From assembly GCA_029262895.1 (NCBI GenBank), contig JAJCYM010000020.1:61961-125960 (forward strand): 64,000 nt of DNA, given 5' to 3'. Positions 43,683 through 52,632 of this stretch are shown here, one piece after another. This stretch comes from Roseivirga sp. (lineage in GTDB: Bacteria; Bacteroidota; Bacteroidia; Cytophagales; Cyclobacteriaceae). A model generated the notes under the pieces. That model had not been told where the DNA came from. It saw nothing but the letters and a program-made list of their open reading frames with translations, and did not search any database. The first letter of the stretch is position 1. Each line of letters opens with the position of its first letter. Made by a program: the position numbers and the translations under genes.

Positions 43683-44119
43683 ACTGGGGTACTAAAATCA
43701 TCATCGCGTTTGTCTGTTTTATCGGTCTGATATTCGGCCTAGTTTATACCTCGATAAACCATGATATAAGCCTGGTGGCTGATAATTATTATGAACAGGA
43801 GTTGGCCTACGAAGATCAAATTCAACGAATCAAAAACAGCAATGACCTCAAGGAGAAGCTGGATTTTAAAATAGATCGCCAGGCACTGATGGCCACTTTT
43901 ACTTTTCCCGGAGCCATCAAGGAACAATTCAAAGAGGGAACGATTCATTTCTTCAGGCCGTCCAATGCCAAAATGGATATGGAATATCCCATGCTAATGG
44001 GCAAAGAGGGCGTTCAGGAGGTCAATCTTAAGGAATTGTCAAACGGTTTTTGGAAGATAAAAATCAATTGGAAATCGGATAAGAAAGAGTTTTATCAGGA
44101 AATAAGTCTTGTGTTATAA
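43679..44119 (+). CDS. ccoH: FixH/CcoH family assembly protein
   Basis: 146 residues. One N-terminal helix (IIIAFVCFIGLIFGLVYTSI) with the typical DNYYEQELAYEDQI segment just outside the membrane, then a small beta domain. FixH-type proteins act in cbb3 biogenesis with CcoG and CcoI. It starts four bases before the end of ccoG and shares one base with the next gene. Confidence 0.9.
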   Translation: MNWGTKIIIAFVCFIGLIFGLVYTSINHDISLVADNYYEQELAYEDQIQRIKNSNDLKEKLDFKIDRQALMATFTFPGAIKEQFKEGTIHFFRPSNAKMDMEYPMLMGKEGVQEVNLKELSNGFWKIKINWKSDKKEFYQEISLVL

Positions 44120-44859
44120 TGTTATTGTCCACAGCCATATTAGTGGGTTTACTCGGCAGTTTTCACTGCCTGGGCATGTGTGCGCCCATCACTTGGGCGG
44201 TACCTGAAAGCGCTTCAAGTCGTTGGAAATGGCTGGGTTCAAAAATGACTTACAACCTGGGGCGTGTCATTACCTATAGCCTCCTGGGTGCCGTAGTAGG
44301 TTTGGCGGGTGAAATTCTGTCATTTTCCGGCTTACAGCAAGGGCTATCCATCTTTGCCGGAATCGTCCTTTTGATCGGTGCCTTTTTGATCCAAAGAAGC
44401 TCATTTGAGTTTCCAATATTCAGGCCCTTGGGTCAATTGGTTATTTGGGTCAAGAAGAAAATGACCAGGCTGATCATGGCAAAGGGATGGAAATCCAAGC
44501 TTTCCCTTGGTCTGATTAACGGGTTACTTCCATGTGGCCTTGTTTACGTGGCACTTGTTGCAGCTGTGTCTATGGGAAACGTATTGGGTGGGGCTGCATA
44601 CATGGCGCTCTTTGGTCTGGGAACAATCCCTATGATGCTTGCAGCAGCCATTTTTGGAAAGGTTATAGGACAAAAGTACAAAGTGAGAATAGCGGGAATG
44701 ATACCCAAATTCATCGTGCTTTTAGGTGTAGTCTTTATTCTACGCGGACTGAATCTTGGGATTCCCTATTTGAGCCCCAGGCTGTCCATGCATCAAGAAA
44801 TTATAGAATGTAGCATTGATACATACGGTACCTCCTTTGTTTCCATACCGGAGGATTAA
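44119..44859 (+). CDS. Sulfite exporter TauE/SafE family (UreH-like) protein
   Basis: 246 residues, six or more helices. Family motifs: LVGLLGSFHCLGMCAPI at the N-terminus, TYNLGRVITYSLLGAVVGL, and GLINGLLPCGLVYVALV, i.e. the two cysteine-containing half-repeat motifs of the DsbD/UreH-like fold. In Bacteroidota it regularly ends the cco operon, and the thiol pair or a metal-transport role may serve copper or cytochrome maturation. That role is inferred. Confidence 0.82.
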   Translation: MLLSTAILVGLLGSFHCLGMCAPITWAVPESASSRWKWLGSKMTYNLGRVITYSLLGAVVGLAGEILSFSGLQQGLSIFAGIVLLIGAFLIQRSSFEFPIFRPLGQLVIWVKKKMTRLIMAKGWKSKLSLGLINGLLPCGLVYVALVAAVSMGNVLGGAAYMALFGLGTIPMMLAAAIFGKVIGQKYKVRIAGMIPKFIVLLGVVFILRGLNLGIPYLSPRLSMHQEIIECSIDTYGTSFVSIPED

Positions 44860-44920
44860 GATCATCATTCAGTTTGATGAGTGCTTTTAGGGTTTACCCA
44901 AAACAATAAATACCAAAACA

Positions 44921-45772
44921 ATGAAAACGATACTAGTACCAACAGATTTTTCAGAACAGGCCAATAATGCGCTTGATTTTGCATGCCAAATGGCCAGTAA
45001 ATCCGATGACACGGAGGTTCGGGTTTTACACATTATAGAAGGGGTAAGTTCGGGTTCGTATAACACCACGGGCGAGGTTGGCTATGTGAACAGTGAGCAT
45101 GAATTGTTCATGGTCCAATATATCAGAAAACGCAAAGATGATATTGCCGAACTTGTAAGTCAGGATAAATTCAATGGTATCAGCGTAAGTACAGATATTC
45201 AAGTGGGCAATCCTTATAAAAATATCTCTAGAACAATATCTGATATCGCAGCCGATATGGTAATCATGGGAACTCAGGGGTCGACCGGCCTTGAAGAAGT
45301 GCTTATTGGTTCCAACACCGAAAAGGTGGTGCGCTATGCCCACTGTCCGGTGATTACAGTTAAACAACCAGTCAATTTAGACGACATTGATAACATTGTA
45401 CTGGCAACAAACCTTAATGAAGATCAGGCTCATTTGATTTCAGAATTGAAAAAATTCCAGCGCCTGTGCGGTGCAAAGATTCATCTGCTTAAAGTCAATA
45501 CACCCAATCATTTTCATACGAATCGACAGATTCAGGAAGAGTTTGACAAGTATGTAGAAAAATATCATTTACAAGATTACACGACCAACATTTACAATGA
45601 TGCAACCGAGGAAGATGGCATCGTCTATTTTACCGAAGATATGGGCGCAAGCATGATTGCCTTAGGAACACATGGCAGAACAGGTCTTTTACACTTGTTA
45701 AGCGGAAGTATTGCAGAGGATCTGGTGAATCATTCTAAGGTTCCAGTCTGGACACTCTCGATGAAGAAGTAG
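44921..45772 (+). CDS. Two-domain universal stress protein
   Basis: 283 residues, two USP domains. The first starts KTILVPTDFSEQANNALDFAC and contains IMGTQGSTGLEEVLIGSNTEKVVRYAHCPV, a G-x2-G-x9-G(S) nucleotide motif. The second ends ALGTHGRTGLLHLLSGSIAEDLVNHSKVPV with the same motif. It probably binds ATP. It lies between the cco genes and the convergent nos operon, fitting a role in low-oxygen survival. A weak 6-bp hairpin sits in the upstream gap. Confidence 0.86.
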   Translation: MKTILVPTDFSEQANNALDFACQMASKSDDTEVRVLHIIEGVSSGSYNTTGEVGYVNSEHELFMVQYIRKRKDDIAELVSQDKFNGISVSTDIQVGNPYKNISRTISDIAADMVIMGTQGSTGLEEVLIGSNTEKVVRYAHCPVITVKQPVNLDDIDNIVLATNLNEDQAHLISELKKFQRLCGAKIHLLKVNTPNHFHTNRQIQEEFDKYVEKYHLQDYTTNIYNDATEEDGIVYFTEDMGASMIALGTHGRTGLLHLLSGSIAEDLVNHSKVPVWTLSMKK

Positions 45773-45775
45773 TCG

Positions 45776-45802
45776 CAAAAACCGGAGCCTTTGGCCCTGG
45801 TT
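45776..45802 (-). terminator. Possible terminator of the nos operon
   Basis: On the minus strand a 10-bp stem (one mismatch, one G-U) with a 3-base loop is followed by TTTTT, just after the cupin stop at 45811. Confidence 0.5.
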
Positions 45803-45810
45803 CAAATAGG

Positions 45811-46137
45811 TCACTTTATCAGGAGCATTTTGAAGTTTGTGCTGGCCTCAACCGAATGCACCTCATTTGCCGGAAATTGGATACTCTCATTAGGTTTAAT
45901 AGTATACCATTTTCCTGATAAGGTAATTTGTGCTTCTCCTTCAAGCCCTACCAGCAAGACATCTACAGGGGCACTATGCGGTTTCAATCGGTCTCCGGCA
46001 CTGATCGCTATTACGACAACCCTAATGCCCTCCTTTTGAAATAAGGTGTGGTTTTTTATGCTTCCTGGTACATAGGCCAGTTCCTTAATTACTTTTTCCA
46101 TCTTAATTTTTATTTGATTTGGTATCATATCTCCCAA
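45811..46137 (-). CDS. Cupin domain protein
   Basis: 108 residues, a single cupin barrel: VVVIAISAGDRLKPHSAPVDVLLVGLEGEAQITLSGKWYTIKPNESIQFPANEVHSVEAS. The histidine at the HSA position and the later HSV histidine are consistent with a metal site, but the usual HxH pair is incomplete. It follows nosY by 44 bases on the same strand. Cupins of this type near nos or cytochrome genes are common; the ligand is unknown. Confidence 0.75.
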   Translation of the reverse strand: MGDMIPNQIKIKMEKVIKELAYVPGSIKNHTLFQKEGIRVVVIAISAGDRLKPHSAPVDVLLVGLEGEAQITLSGKWYTIKPNESIQFPANEVHSVEASTNFKMLLIK

Positions 46138-46181
46138 CAGTCGTCTTTAAAAATCGGGATAGCCCTTTCCAAAATCTATAA

Positions 46182-46964
46182 CTAGAAGTCCCTCTTTCGA
46201 GCTGTTCTTATCAGCAGACCGACTGGTATCAGCGACCAGAGCAGCAGGGTAGAAAGAGAAACAATCATGCCCAGTCCACTTCCGAAGAAACTTTGAAACA
46301 GCGCCCCTGTATAGCCCAGGAGGGCGGATATGTCCAGTTTCAGCAAAATCAATATCCTTGAAAGATCAATAGGGTTAAACATGCTGGCAACCAAAGTGAA
46401 TTTGTCCAAAGGATAGTCATCAAACATGACCAGTGAGACAAGGAAAAGCCCATCATAAATGACTGCCAAAAAGAGCCAAACCAAAATGGCATAACCAAAG
46501 CCCTTTACCTTGTTCTCATTTCTAAGAGAAATGTTTACGGAAAGGGCGACAAAAATAAATGTGAGAAAGGCCCCTACCACTAATAGCAAGCCAAAGTCCC
46601 ATATTTCAGCAGACTGGGCCACTCCGTAAACCAAAAATGGAATCCCTAACCCAATCACCAGGCTAAATGCCAGTGAAAGTGCTATGCCCAGATATTGACC
46701 CAGAAAAATATGACTTCGTTTAATCGGTTGGGCCAGCAGTAATTCCGTGAATTCCCTGGCGCTATAGAAATACATAATGCCAAAGATGGTTCCGATCATC
46801 GGGGTCAATACCACAATCACGTTCATGAGTGTAATAATTGCCTTGGAAAGGTCATTGTTGAGAAACAGCAAGACAAAGCCAAGCAATAGATAAAAGCCAA
46901 GATAAACGTAGCTCCACCTGCTTCTGATCAAATCAGCGAAAGTATATTTCAATATCTTAAACAT
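46182..46964 (-). CDS. nosY: NosY, ABC permease for nitrous-oxide reductase maturation
   Basis: About 260 residues from the ATG at 46964, which overlaps the nosF stop by eight bases. The frame is open further upstream, but that part overlaps nosF. Six helices, starting FADLIRSRWSYVYLGFYLLLGFVLL, with the conserved ILLAQPIKRSHIFLGQYLG-like loop. With NosF it forms the ABC transporter that hands a sulfur species to NosD for the CuZ cluster. Confidence 0.92.
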   Translation of the reverse strand: MFKILKYTFADLIRSRWSYVYLGFYLLLGFVLLFLNNDLSKAIITLMNVIVVLTPMIGTIFGIMYFYSAREFTELLLAQPIKRSHIFLGQYLGIALSLAFSLVIGLGIPFLVYGVAQSAEIWDFGLLLVVGAFLTFIFVALSVNISLRNENKVKGFGYAILVWLFLAVIYDGLFLVSLVMFDDYPLDKFTLVASMFNPIDLSRILILLKLDISALLGYTGALFQSFFGSGLGMIVSLSTLLLWSLIPVGLLIRTARKRDF

Positions 46965-47661
46965 CTCCCTGCAAAATTTTAGCGATGGAATGCTCAAGGT
47001 CCGTTTGCTGCGTTTGCTCTTGCAACTCTTCAACAGAACCCTGAAAATAAATTTTACCCTCGAGCAGAAATATGATCTGGTCTGATAGGTCCTCAACCAA
47101 ACTCATAATATGAGTGGTGATGAGTAGTGTTTTGCCCTTCTGCTTCTCTTCCTGAATAAGCTCTTTCAACTGAATAAGCGCTACAGGGTCCAGCCCGGCT
47201 GTGGGTTCATCCAAAATCAGCAATGGGCAATCGAACATAAAAGTGAGTACAATGTTGACCTTTTGCCTTGTACCCCCTGAAAGGTTTCCCAGCTTCTTAT
47301 TCAGAGACAGTTTTAGATCAAACCGATTAACAAGCTCCGTTTCGTCTGCCTCAACATCACGAATATTCTTGATCATATTGATCAATTCCTGAACGGTAAG
47401 GTTATCCGGGAAACGCGCGATTTGCGGTAAGTAGCCAATGTCATTCCTGTATTCCCACTTGTCCAACACAGCATTACCCTGAAAATAAATTTCTCCCATT
47501 TGTGGATGCACCATGCCCAGGATGGTTTTTAGGATTGTTGTTTTTCCGGAACCATTGGGGCCAAGCACCGCTATTATTCCCCCAGGCTCAACCTGAAAAC
47601 TAACACCATCCAGCACCTGCAATTTGCCAAATCGCTTATGAAGATTCTTGATCTCAATCAT
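46957..47661 (-). CDS. nosF: NosF, ABC ATP-binding protein
   Basis: 234 residues. Walker A GPNGSGKTTILKTI, signature NLSGGTRQKVNI, Walker B LLILDEPTAGLDP, H-loop TTHIM. Works with NosY and NosD in building the tetranuclear copper-sulfide site of NosZ. The start overlaps the end of nosD by eight bases. Confidence 0.95.
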   Translation of the reverse strand: MIEIKNLHKRFGKLQVLDGVSFQVEPGGIIAVLGPNGSGKTTILKTILGMVHPQMGEIYFQGNAVLDKWEYRNDIGYLPQIARFPDNLTVQELINMIKNIRDVEADETELVNRFDLKLSLNKKLGNLSGGTRQKVNIVLTFMFDCPLLILDEPTAGLDPVALIQLKELIQEEKQKGKTLLITTHIMSLVEDLSDQIIFLLEGKIYFQGSVEELQEQTQQTDLEHSIAKILQGDV

Positions 47662-48892
47662 TTGAAAAACGTTTCATGGCTGGCGCATTATCTACCAGAT
47701 TGTCTGGTGTGAAAACAGGGGAAACACGCTCTGAAAAATTGATAAGGTCGACAAAGAAACTGCGAAGCAAAATGATGGTTTCCGGTGTTTTATTAACCAC
47801 ATAAGAGAAGAGCTTCACTGGCCGATAGGGCACATCTCCCACCTTATCCTTGTCTAAATCATAACCGGAATATGAGCTCCAGTAGTTGCCCTCAAACAGA
47901 TTGTCATTCATTTTAGAGTTATAGGAAACATCAAAGGAGTTACTGATGAAGTTGTTTCTGGAAAAAATATTGGTGTAGCAACCACCACTAACTTTTATAG
48001 CCCATCCATTCTGAACAAACTCATTGCCGGTATAGTTGATTCTTGTAGAACCTTCCAGAAAAATGCCTACTGTGTTTTCTTCAAAGATGTTGTTTTCGAC
48101 CTCTGCATCATATATCTCTTTAAGCAGCAATCCGTATGAGGCTGTTCCCCAGTTCTGAACAAAGTGGTTCCCTTTCATTTCTATAAATTTGGAAAACATG
48201 ACCGCCACCCCAGCGCCATTCTCCCTGAAAGTGTTATTTAAATAGTGATCGTGATTTGAGAACATAAAATGTAGACCATAGCGAATGTTGTTGTGGCTAT
48301 TATTTCCAAGCACCACAGAGTTTTCTACAAACTCGAGGTAAACACCATCTCTCAATCCGCTGATCTCATTATTCTGAATTAAAAGGTCTGAACTGTGCCA
48401 GGCGTGAATTCCGTTACCCGAATCGTCTTCACGAATCCGGTTTGCGGTTATGGTATTGTTGGAAATGACTCCCTTATGGGATTTCTCCATTAAAACCCCA
48501 AAAAAAGGATCAAGGATTCGATTATTGACGATCGTAAACCGATTGGCCCTGGACACATAAATGGCCGCGAAGTCTTTAGTATAGCTCCTCCCGGCATTGA
48601 TAAAGGTTAACCCGGAAATATAGACATCATCACTCAACACCTTCAAAATGTAGCTTTGGGATTCTCCATCCAGAATAGCGCCTTGGTTACTCAGGATGGT
48701 TATGGGTTTCTTTAATTCCAGACTAATCACGGGATAGGTTCCCGCTTTAAGCAGAAGGGTGTCAAAAGGCTGGGCGGCATGGTAAGCCTGATCCAAACTT
48801 GTGAATTCATTCCCCGGACCCACCTCGATAATGTTGCCCATCAAAGCGAATCGAGAGAGCAGAATCAGACCCAGAAAGAAGAATTTTCTCAT
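47654..48892 (-). CDS. nosD: NosD, periplasmic copper-sulfide cluster maturation protein
   Basis: 412 residues. A signal peptide (FFLGLILLSRFALMG) is followed by a right-handed parallel beta-helix of many N-rich turns (SGLTFINAG, VLGNNSHNNIRYGLHFMFSNHDHYLNNTF) and a short C-terminal extension. NosD docks on NosFY and shapes the CuZ site. The start overlaps the end of nosL by four bases. Confidence 0.94.
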   Translation of the reverse strand: MRKFFFLGLILLSRFALMGNIIEVGPGNEFTSLDQAYHAAQPFDTLLLKAGTYPVISLELKKPITILSNQGAILDGESQSYILKVLSDDVYISGLTFINAGRSYTKDFAAIYVSRANRFTIVNNRILDPFFGVLMEKSHKGVISNNTITANRIREDDSGNGIHAWHSSDLLIQNNEISGLRDGVYLEFVENSVVLGNNSHNNIRYGLHFMFSNHDHYLNNTFRENGAGVAVMFSKFIEMKGNHFVQNWGTASYGLLLKEIYDAEVENNIFEENTVGIFLEGSTRINYTGNEFVQNGWAIKVSGGCYTNIFSRNNFISNSFDVSYNSKMNDNLFEGNYWSSYSGYDLDKDKVGDVPYRPVKLFSYVVNKTPETIILLRSFFVDLINFSERVSPVFTPDNLVDNAPAMKRFSND

Positions 48893-49323
48893 TTTTTGAT
48901 AAATCCCTTTTTGAGTTCATCCCAGCTCAGCATGTCTCCTCCGTTTTCCAATCGAATCTTAGTTAATTCTTGTTCTTGGGCAAAGCCTGAAAGATTAGCA
49001 CCCATCGGACTTGGTATGGCCTCAGAGATCAGGTAATGTGCATGTTCTGCATCTATAAGCTTTTTGGGATTAGAGTAGTCTGAAACCAGATAGAGCGCAA
49101 TGGCGGCCTGGTCCCAGGCATTCAAATGATTCATCATACACTCAATGGCGTCATATTTAAATGACTTGCCCTTCTCCGTGACTATTTGCGCGGCATGTTG
49201 CGTATCCACAATGGTCATCTTGCAAAAACTGCAGCCATCTGATCCATAGGCAATCTCTTGCGGTTTGACCTCGCAAGAAACTACAATGACCATCAGACTA
49301 AGCAGGAACCAGGTTTTCTTCAT
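48889..49323 (-). CDS. nosL: NosL, copper chaperone lipoprotein
   Basis: About 144 residues from the ATG at 49323; 49335 is also possible. The open frame further upstream overlaps the membrane protein gene. The leader ends in VIVVSCEV, a lipobox. GCSFCKMTI carries the conserved Cys-x2-Cys-Lys-Met copper-binding motif, followed by KGKSFKYDAIECMMNHL. NosL delivers Cu(I) to apo-NosZ. Confidence 0.92.
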   Translation of the reverse strand: MKKTWFLLSLMVIVVSCEVKPQEIAYGSDGCSFCKMTIVDTQHAAQIVTEKGKSFKYDAIECMMNHLNAWDQAAIALYLVSDYSNPKKLIDAEHAHYLISEAIPSPMGANLSGFAQEQELTKIRLENGGDMLSWDELKKGFIKK

Positions 49324-49921
49324 GGCTTTCTTCATGACTTTCTTCTTCTTTTTTTGCTCGGTAGAAGGCAACAACTGAAAGCCCCATACCCAAAAACATC
49401 AGATAAGCACCTCCTCTGGGCATTGAAATCGCCTTAAAATTCAGGATCATTTTGCTCCCTATAAGTGGCGGTTGATACGCCATGGGTTCCCCATCGGGTG
49501 TTGTAAACTTTATAGCCGCATTTTCTTTTAAGTTGTGTCCATAATCGTATTCCCATTGGTAGAAATCATACATACCTATGGAGCCAAGAACAACCATGAT
49601 AATAAACCAGGCCAAATAGAGTTTCTTTCTTCCAGTAAGGACAGCTAATAATCCCAAAACCACCATGATCATAATCACTTTTGGAAAAATGCCGAATTCA
49701 GGTATTGTTTCCGGGATATCCTCCATTCCAACATAATGATTCATGATGTTGATGTTCTTGATATCATTTGGGTGGGCATCCTCAAACTTATTGATGTGAA
49801 TGTCCATGCCAATAGCATCAGGATATTGCGGTGCTTCCAGTGTGATATTCCATAGCGGCAATACAAACAGCGGCAGCAGGAGTAACACCCCCAGAATCAT
49901 GATCAGCTTAGATCTTTTCAT
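49298..49921 (-). CDS. Membrane protein of the nos operon, unknown
   Basis: 207 residues, four helices (about 5-25, 73-95, 99-115, 165-188). Between the first two lies a periplasmic loop with DAIGMDIHINKFEDAHPNDIKNINIMNHYVGM, which is rich in His and Met. The C-terminus is an acidic/histidine repeat (EESHEESHEE). It sits between nosZ and nosL, and clade II nos clusters of Bacteroidota have a protein of this type here. The H- and M-rich loop suggests copper binding, but no function is established. Confidence 0.75.
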   Translation of the reverse strand: MKRSKLIMILGVLLLLPLFVLPLWNITLEAPQYPDAIGMDIHINKFEDAHPNDIKNINIMNHYVGMEDIPETIPEFGIFPKVIMIMVVLGLLAVLTGRKKLYLAWFIIMVVLGSIGMYDFYQWEYDYGHNLKENAAIKFTTPDGEPMAYQPPLIGSKMILNFKAISMPRGGAYLMFLGMGLSVVAFYRAKKEEESHEESHEENLVPA

Positions 49922-50006
49922 TTTCTATTTTTTTGTTTTGGAAATACCTCTCCCATCAGAATGCTATTCCAAAATTTGATTTATTCATAAGTTTTGGAAA
50001 GTAGCA

Positions 50007-50035
50007 GGCGGCTTGCTAGACTCAAGCCACCCGCC
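50007..50035 (-). promoter_or_regulatory. Stable hairpin after nosZ
   Basis: A 6-bp perfect core stem (50010-50015 with 50023-50028) plus outer GC pairs, between nosZ and the membrane-protein gene. No T-tract is visible on the minus strand, so it may be an RNA-stability or processing hairpin that keeps nosZ mRNA abundant. Confidence 0.4.
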
Positions 50036-50046
50036 ATTAATCAACC

Positions 50047-52014
50047 TTACCTAGTCTCCCCATCCAAGGTCCATTTTAAAGGAACATTGGAATTTTTGGG
50101 AGATACTCTTACATAGCCCTGCATCTCCTGGTGAAGTGCAGAGCAGAAATCTGTGCAATAGAAGGGCCATACACCAATCTGTTTTGGTTCCCAAACAAAG
50201 GTCTCTGTCTGGCCTGGCATGATCAACAACTCTGATGTATTGGCACCAATCATACTTATTCCATGCGGCACGTCATAGTCTTGTTCCAAATTGGTCACAT
50301 GGAAATACACCTTGTCGCCCACTCTAATGCCTTCAATATTGTCTGGAGCAAAGTGACTTCGAATGGTGGTCATGTAGATATGAACCTCATTCCCGTTTCG
50401 AGTGACTTTTGTTTCCTGTTCGGACTTGGCGACATAAGGGTGATTATTGTCTTCCAACTTATAGAGTTTCACCTGTTTAGGCTTAATCAGGTCTGCCGGA
50501 ATTCCTGCAGCGTAGTGAGGTTCTCCCACTGTGGGGAAGTCCAGCAAAAGCTCCATTTTATCACCAGAGATGTCATAAAGCTGAGCAGATTGAGTCAGCT
50601 CAGGCCCTGTAGGCAAATATCTGTCTTTGGTAATCTTGTTCATGGCCAGCGCATATTTACCAAATGGCTTTCTTGAGTTTCCACCTGGAATCATCAAGTG
50701 ACCCACTGAATAATATGTTGGTTGACGATCCAATACTTCCCAGGTACCCACTTTCCATTTCACCACTTCAGAGCTAATAAAGAAAGTAGTATAAGCGTTG
50801 CCCTTGCCATCAAACTCAGTGTGCAATGGTCCTAGTCCCGCTTGTTGTACAACACCGGCTACTACATCATCATAGTTCAAGATTGGAATACCGTAGGCAT
50901 CTCCATCAAACTTTTCGTTTTCGATGGCATCCAGCATATTCGTAAATGAATGCGCAGTTAAGGCAGCCGAAAGCTTACCACTACCAATGATATACTCTCC
51001 GGTGGGATCTACATCACAACCATGAGGCGACTTTGGTGTTGGCAGAAAATACACCAGACCCGGATGTTTTGCTGGATCTATCACCCTAACCTCTTTCTTC
51101 ATAGTCGAAGTTGCAGTGTGTGTAGATTCATCATATACATTATGTGCGTAATTGGCTGGCATTACATCAAACTCACCGGCAGCAATCAACTCTTCCGCTT
51201 TCTTCCAGTTAATGGCTGCAATAAAATCCTTGTCATTTTGTGAAGCATTAACTTCCATCAGGCTGTTCGCTTCTTCCGTATTATAGGTGGAGAAGAACAT
51301 CCAACCATGAGATTTGCCGCGACCCGGATGAGCCAAATCGTAATTGAATCCAGGCATCATAATTTGGAATGACAAATCCATATGCCCGGTTTCCTGGTCA
51401 ACCCCAATGAAGGATATGGCTCCTTTGAATTTCCCTTTGTATTCATCAATTGAAATGTCTTGCTGAGGTACCGGCACCGAAAATCTGGTGCCAGCCACCA
51501 CATACTCCGAATTTTCAGTAACGAATGAGGAGCTGTGATTACCAGCACTATTTGGTATCTCAATGATCTCTTCTGTTTCAAATGTAGACAGACTTATTCG
51601 GGCAATTCGGGGTGTGTTATTCTCATTGATAAAAACCCATCTGCCATCCAGTTCTCCATTGGTTTGTGAAATGTCTGGATGGTGAGAATCTCCCCAGGGA
51701 ATAAAACCGTATGAAGTGTTAAGCATCGCTTTGGTTTCCTCATTAAACCCGTATGCTTTTTCAGCATCAACGGAAAAAACCGGGATCACTCTGAACAGCC
51801 TTCCGGAAGGCAAGCCATAAACGGCTAATTGGCCACTAAAACCACCTGAAACTAAAGCGTAGAACTCATCATGTTCTCCGGGTGCAACATAAACGCGCTG
51901 GGCAATATCGCTGCCCAAAGCACCATTGCTACCATTATTTTGGGTACAACCCGCTATTAGTAATAGGGTCGATCCTAATAGGACTGCTAGGGTATTTTTG
52001 ATTGTATGTTTCAT
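50047..52014 (-). CDS. nosZ: Nitrous-oxide reductase, clade II type
   Basis: 655 residues. The leader (LAVLLGSTLLLIAGC) is of the Sec/lipoprotein type without a twin-arginine, a mark of clade II NosZ. The seven-bladed propeller part contains DSHHPDISQ, a GRGKSHGWMFFS segment, NYAHN, SPHGCDVDPTGE, and LGPLHTEFDGKGN carrying CuZ histidines. The C-terminal cupredoxin has the CuA site CTDFCSALHQEMQGY. It reduces N2O to N2, and with no NosR in the operon the electron route is via the cytochrome c upstream. Confidence 0.95.
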   Translation of the reverse strand: MKHTIKNTLAVLLGSTLLLIAGCTQNNGSNGALGSDIAQRVYVAPGEHDEFYALVSGGFSGQLAVYGLPSGRLFRVIPVFSVDAEKAYGFNEETKAMLNTSYGFIPWGDSHHPDISQTNGELDGRWVFINENNTPRIARISLSTFETEEIIEIPNSAGNHSSSFVTENSEYVVAGTRFSVPVPQQDISIDEYKGKFKGAISFIGVDQETGHMDLSFQIMMPGFNYDLAHPGRGKSHGWMFFSTYNTEEANSLMEVNASQNDKDFIAAINWKKAEELIAAGEFDVMPANYAHNVYDESTHTATSTMKKEVRVIDPAKHPGLVYFLPTPKSPHGCDVDPTGEYIIGSGKLSAALTAHSFTNMLDAIENEKFDGDAYGIPILNYDDVVAGVVQQAGLGPLHTEFDGKGNAYTTFFISSEVVKWKVGTWEVLDRQPTYYSVGHLMIPGGNSRKPFGKYALAMNKITKDRYLPTGPELTQSAQLYDISGDKMELLLDFPTVGEPHYAAGIPADLIKPKQVKLYKLEDNNHPYVAKSEQETKVTRNGNEVHIYMTTIRSHFAPDNIEGIRVGDKVYFHVTNLEQDYDVPHGISMIGANTSELLIMPGQTETFVWEPKQIGVWPFYCTDFCSALHQEMQGYVRVSPKNSNVPLKWTLDGETR

Positions 52015-52038
52015 CTGTAAAAAATTTAATTGACTGTA

Positions 52039-52608
52039 TTAATTGGGTAGAATGACCTTGTCCACAACATTGATTATTCCATTGGAAGTTTGAATTGTGG
52101 CGATGACTTTTGCTCCGCCTACACGAATCTCATCACCATCCACCACTACCTCCAGATAGTCTCCTGTGGCCATATAAATCTTTCTGCCCTTTCGAGCCTC
52201 TCTTTTTAAGCCCTCAACATTGAAAGAACCCGGGGCCGCATGTCTGGTCAAGATTGTAGCCAAATCACCTTTGTTTTCTGGCTTTAAGAGGTTCTCGACA
52301 GTGCCGTCAGGCAATGCCGCAAAGGCATCATTTGTTGGGGCGAATACGGTAAGAGGTCCGGCATTGACAAGAACGTGCTCAATTTCTGCAGCCTGAACTG
52401 CTGCAACCAGAGTGCTGTGTGCCTCTGATCCCGCTGCCACTTGCAAAATGTTTTTCTGGGAAACATCGTCTTCCACTGAAGCTTGTCCCTTAGGATGAGA
52501 GGTGGCCACTGATGTGGTTTCACTACTCTCTTTTTGATTGCTATTACAGGCAACTAAAACGCCTATGGATAGCAGTAGTATCAAAATTTTGGATGTAACT
52601 GCTTTCAT
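52039..52608 (-). CDS. Fasciclin domain lipoprotein
   Basis: 189 residues. Leader ILILLLSIGVLVACN with a lipobox. One FAS1 domain: HSTLVAAVQAAEIEHVLVNAGPLTVFAPTNDAFAALP, then ILTRHAAPGSF, and the C-terminal TSNGIINVVDKVILPN. FAS1 domains mediate adhesion or small-ligand binding. It lies 24 bases after the cytochrome gene and 24 bases before nosZ, so it belongs to the operon. A role in NosZ or cytochrome docking is speculation. Confidence 0.88.
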   Translation of the reverse strand: MKAVTSKILILLLSIGVLVACNSNQKESSETTSVATSHPKGQASVEDDVSQKNILQVAAGSEAHSTLVAAVQAAEIEHVLVNAGPLTVFAPTNDAFAALPDGTVENLLKPENKGDLATILTRHAAPGSFNVEGLKREARKGRKIYMATGDYLEVVVDGDEIRVGGAKVIATIQTSNGIINVVDKVILPN

Positions 52609-52632
52609 AATTGAAAAGTTTAAGATTGATTT

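Noticed and set aside
44860..44920. FNR-type site before the two-domain USP gene
   Set aside because: The stretch has a weak hairpin TCATCA...TGATGA but not the TGAT-N4-ATCA spacing of the other three sites.
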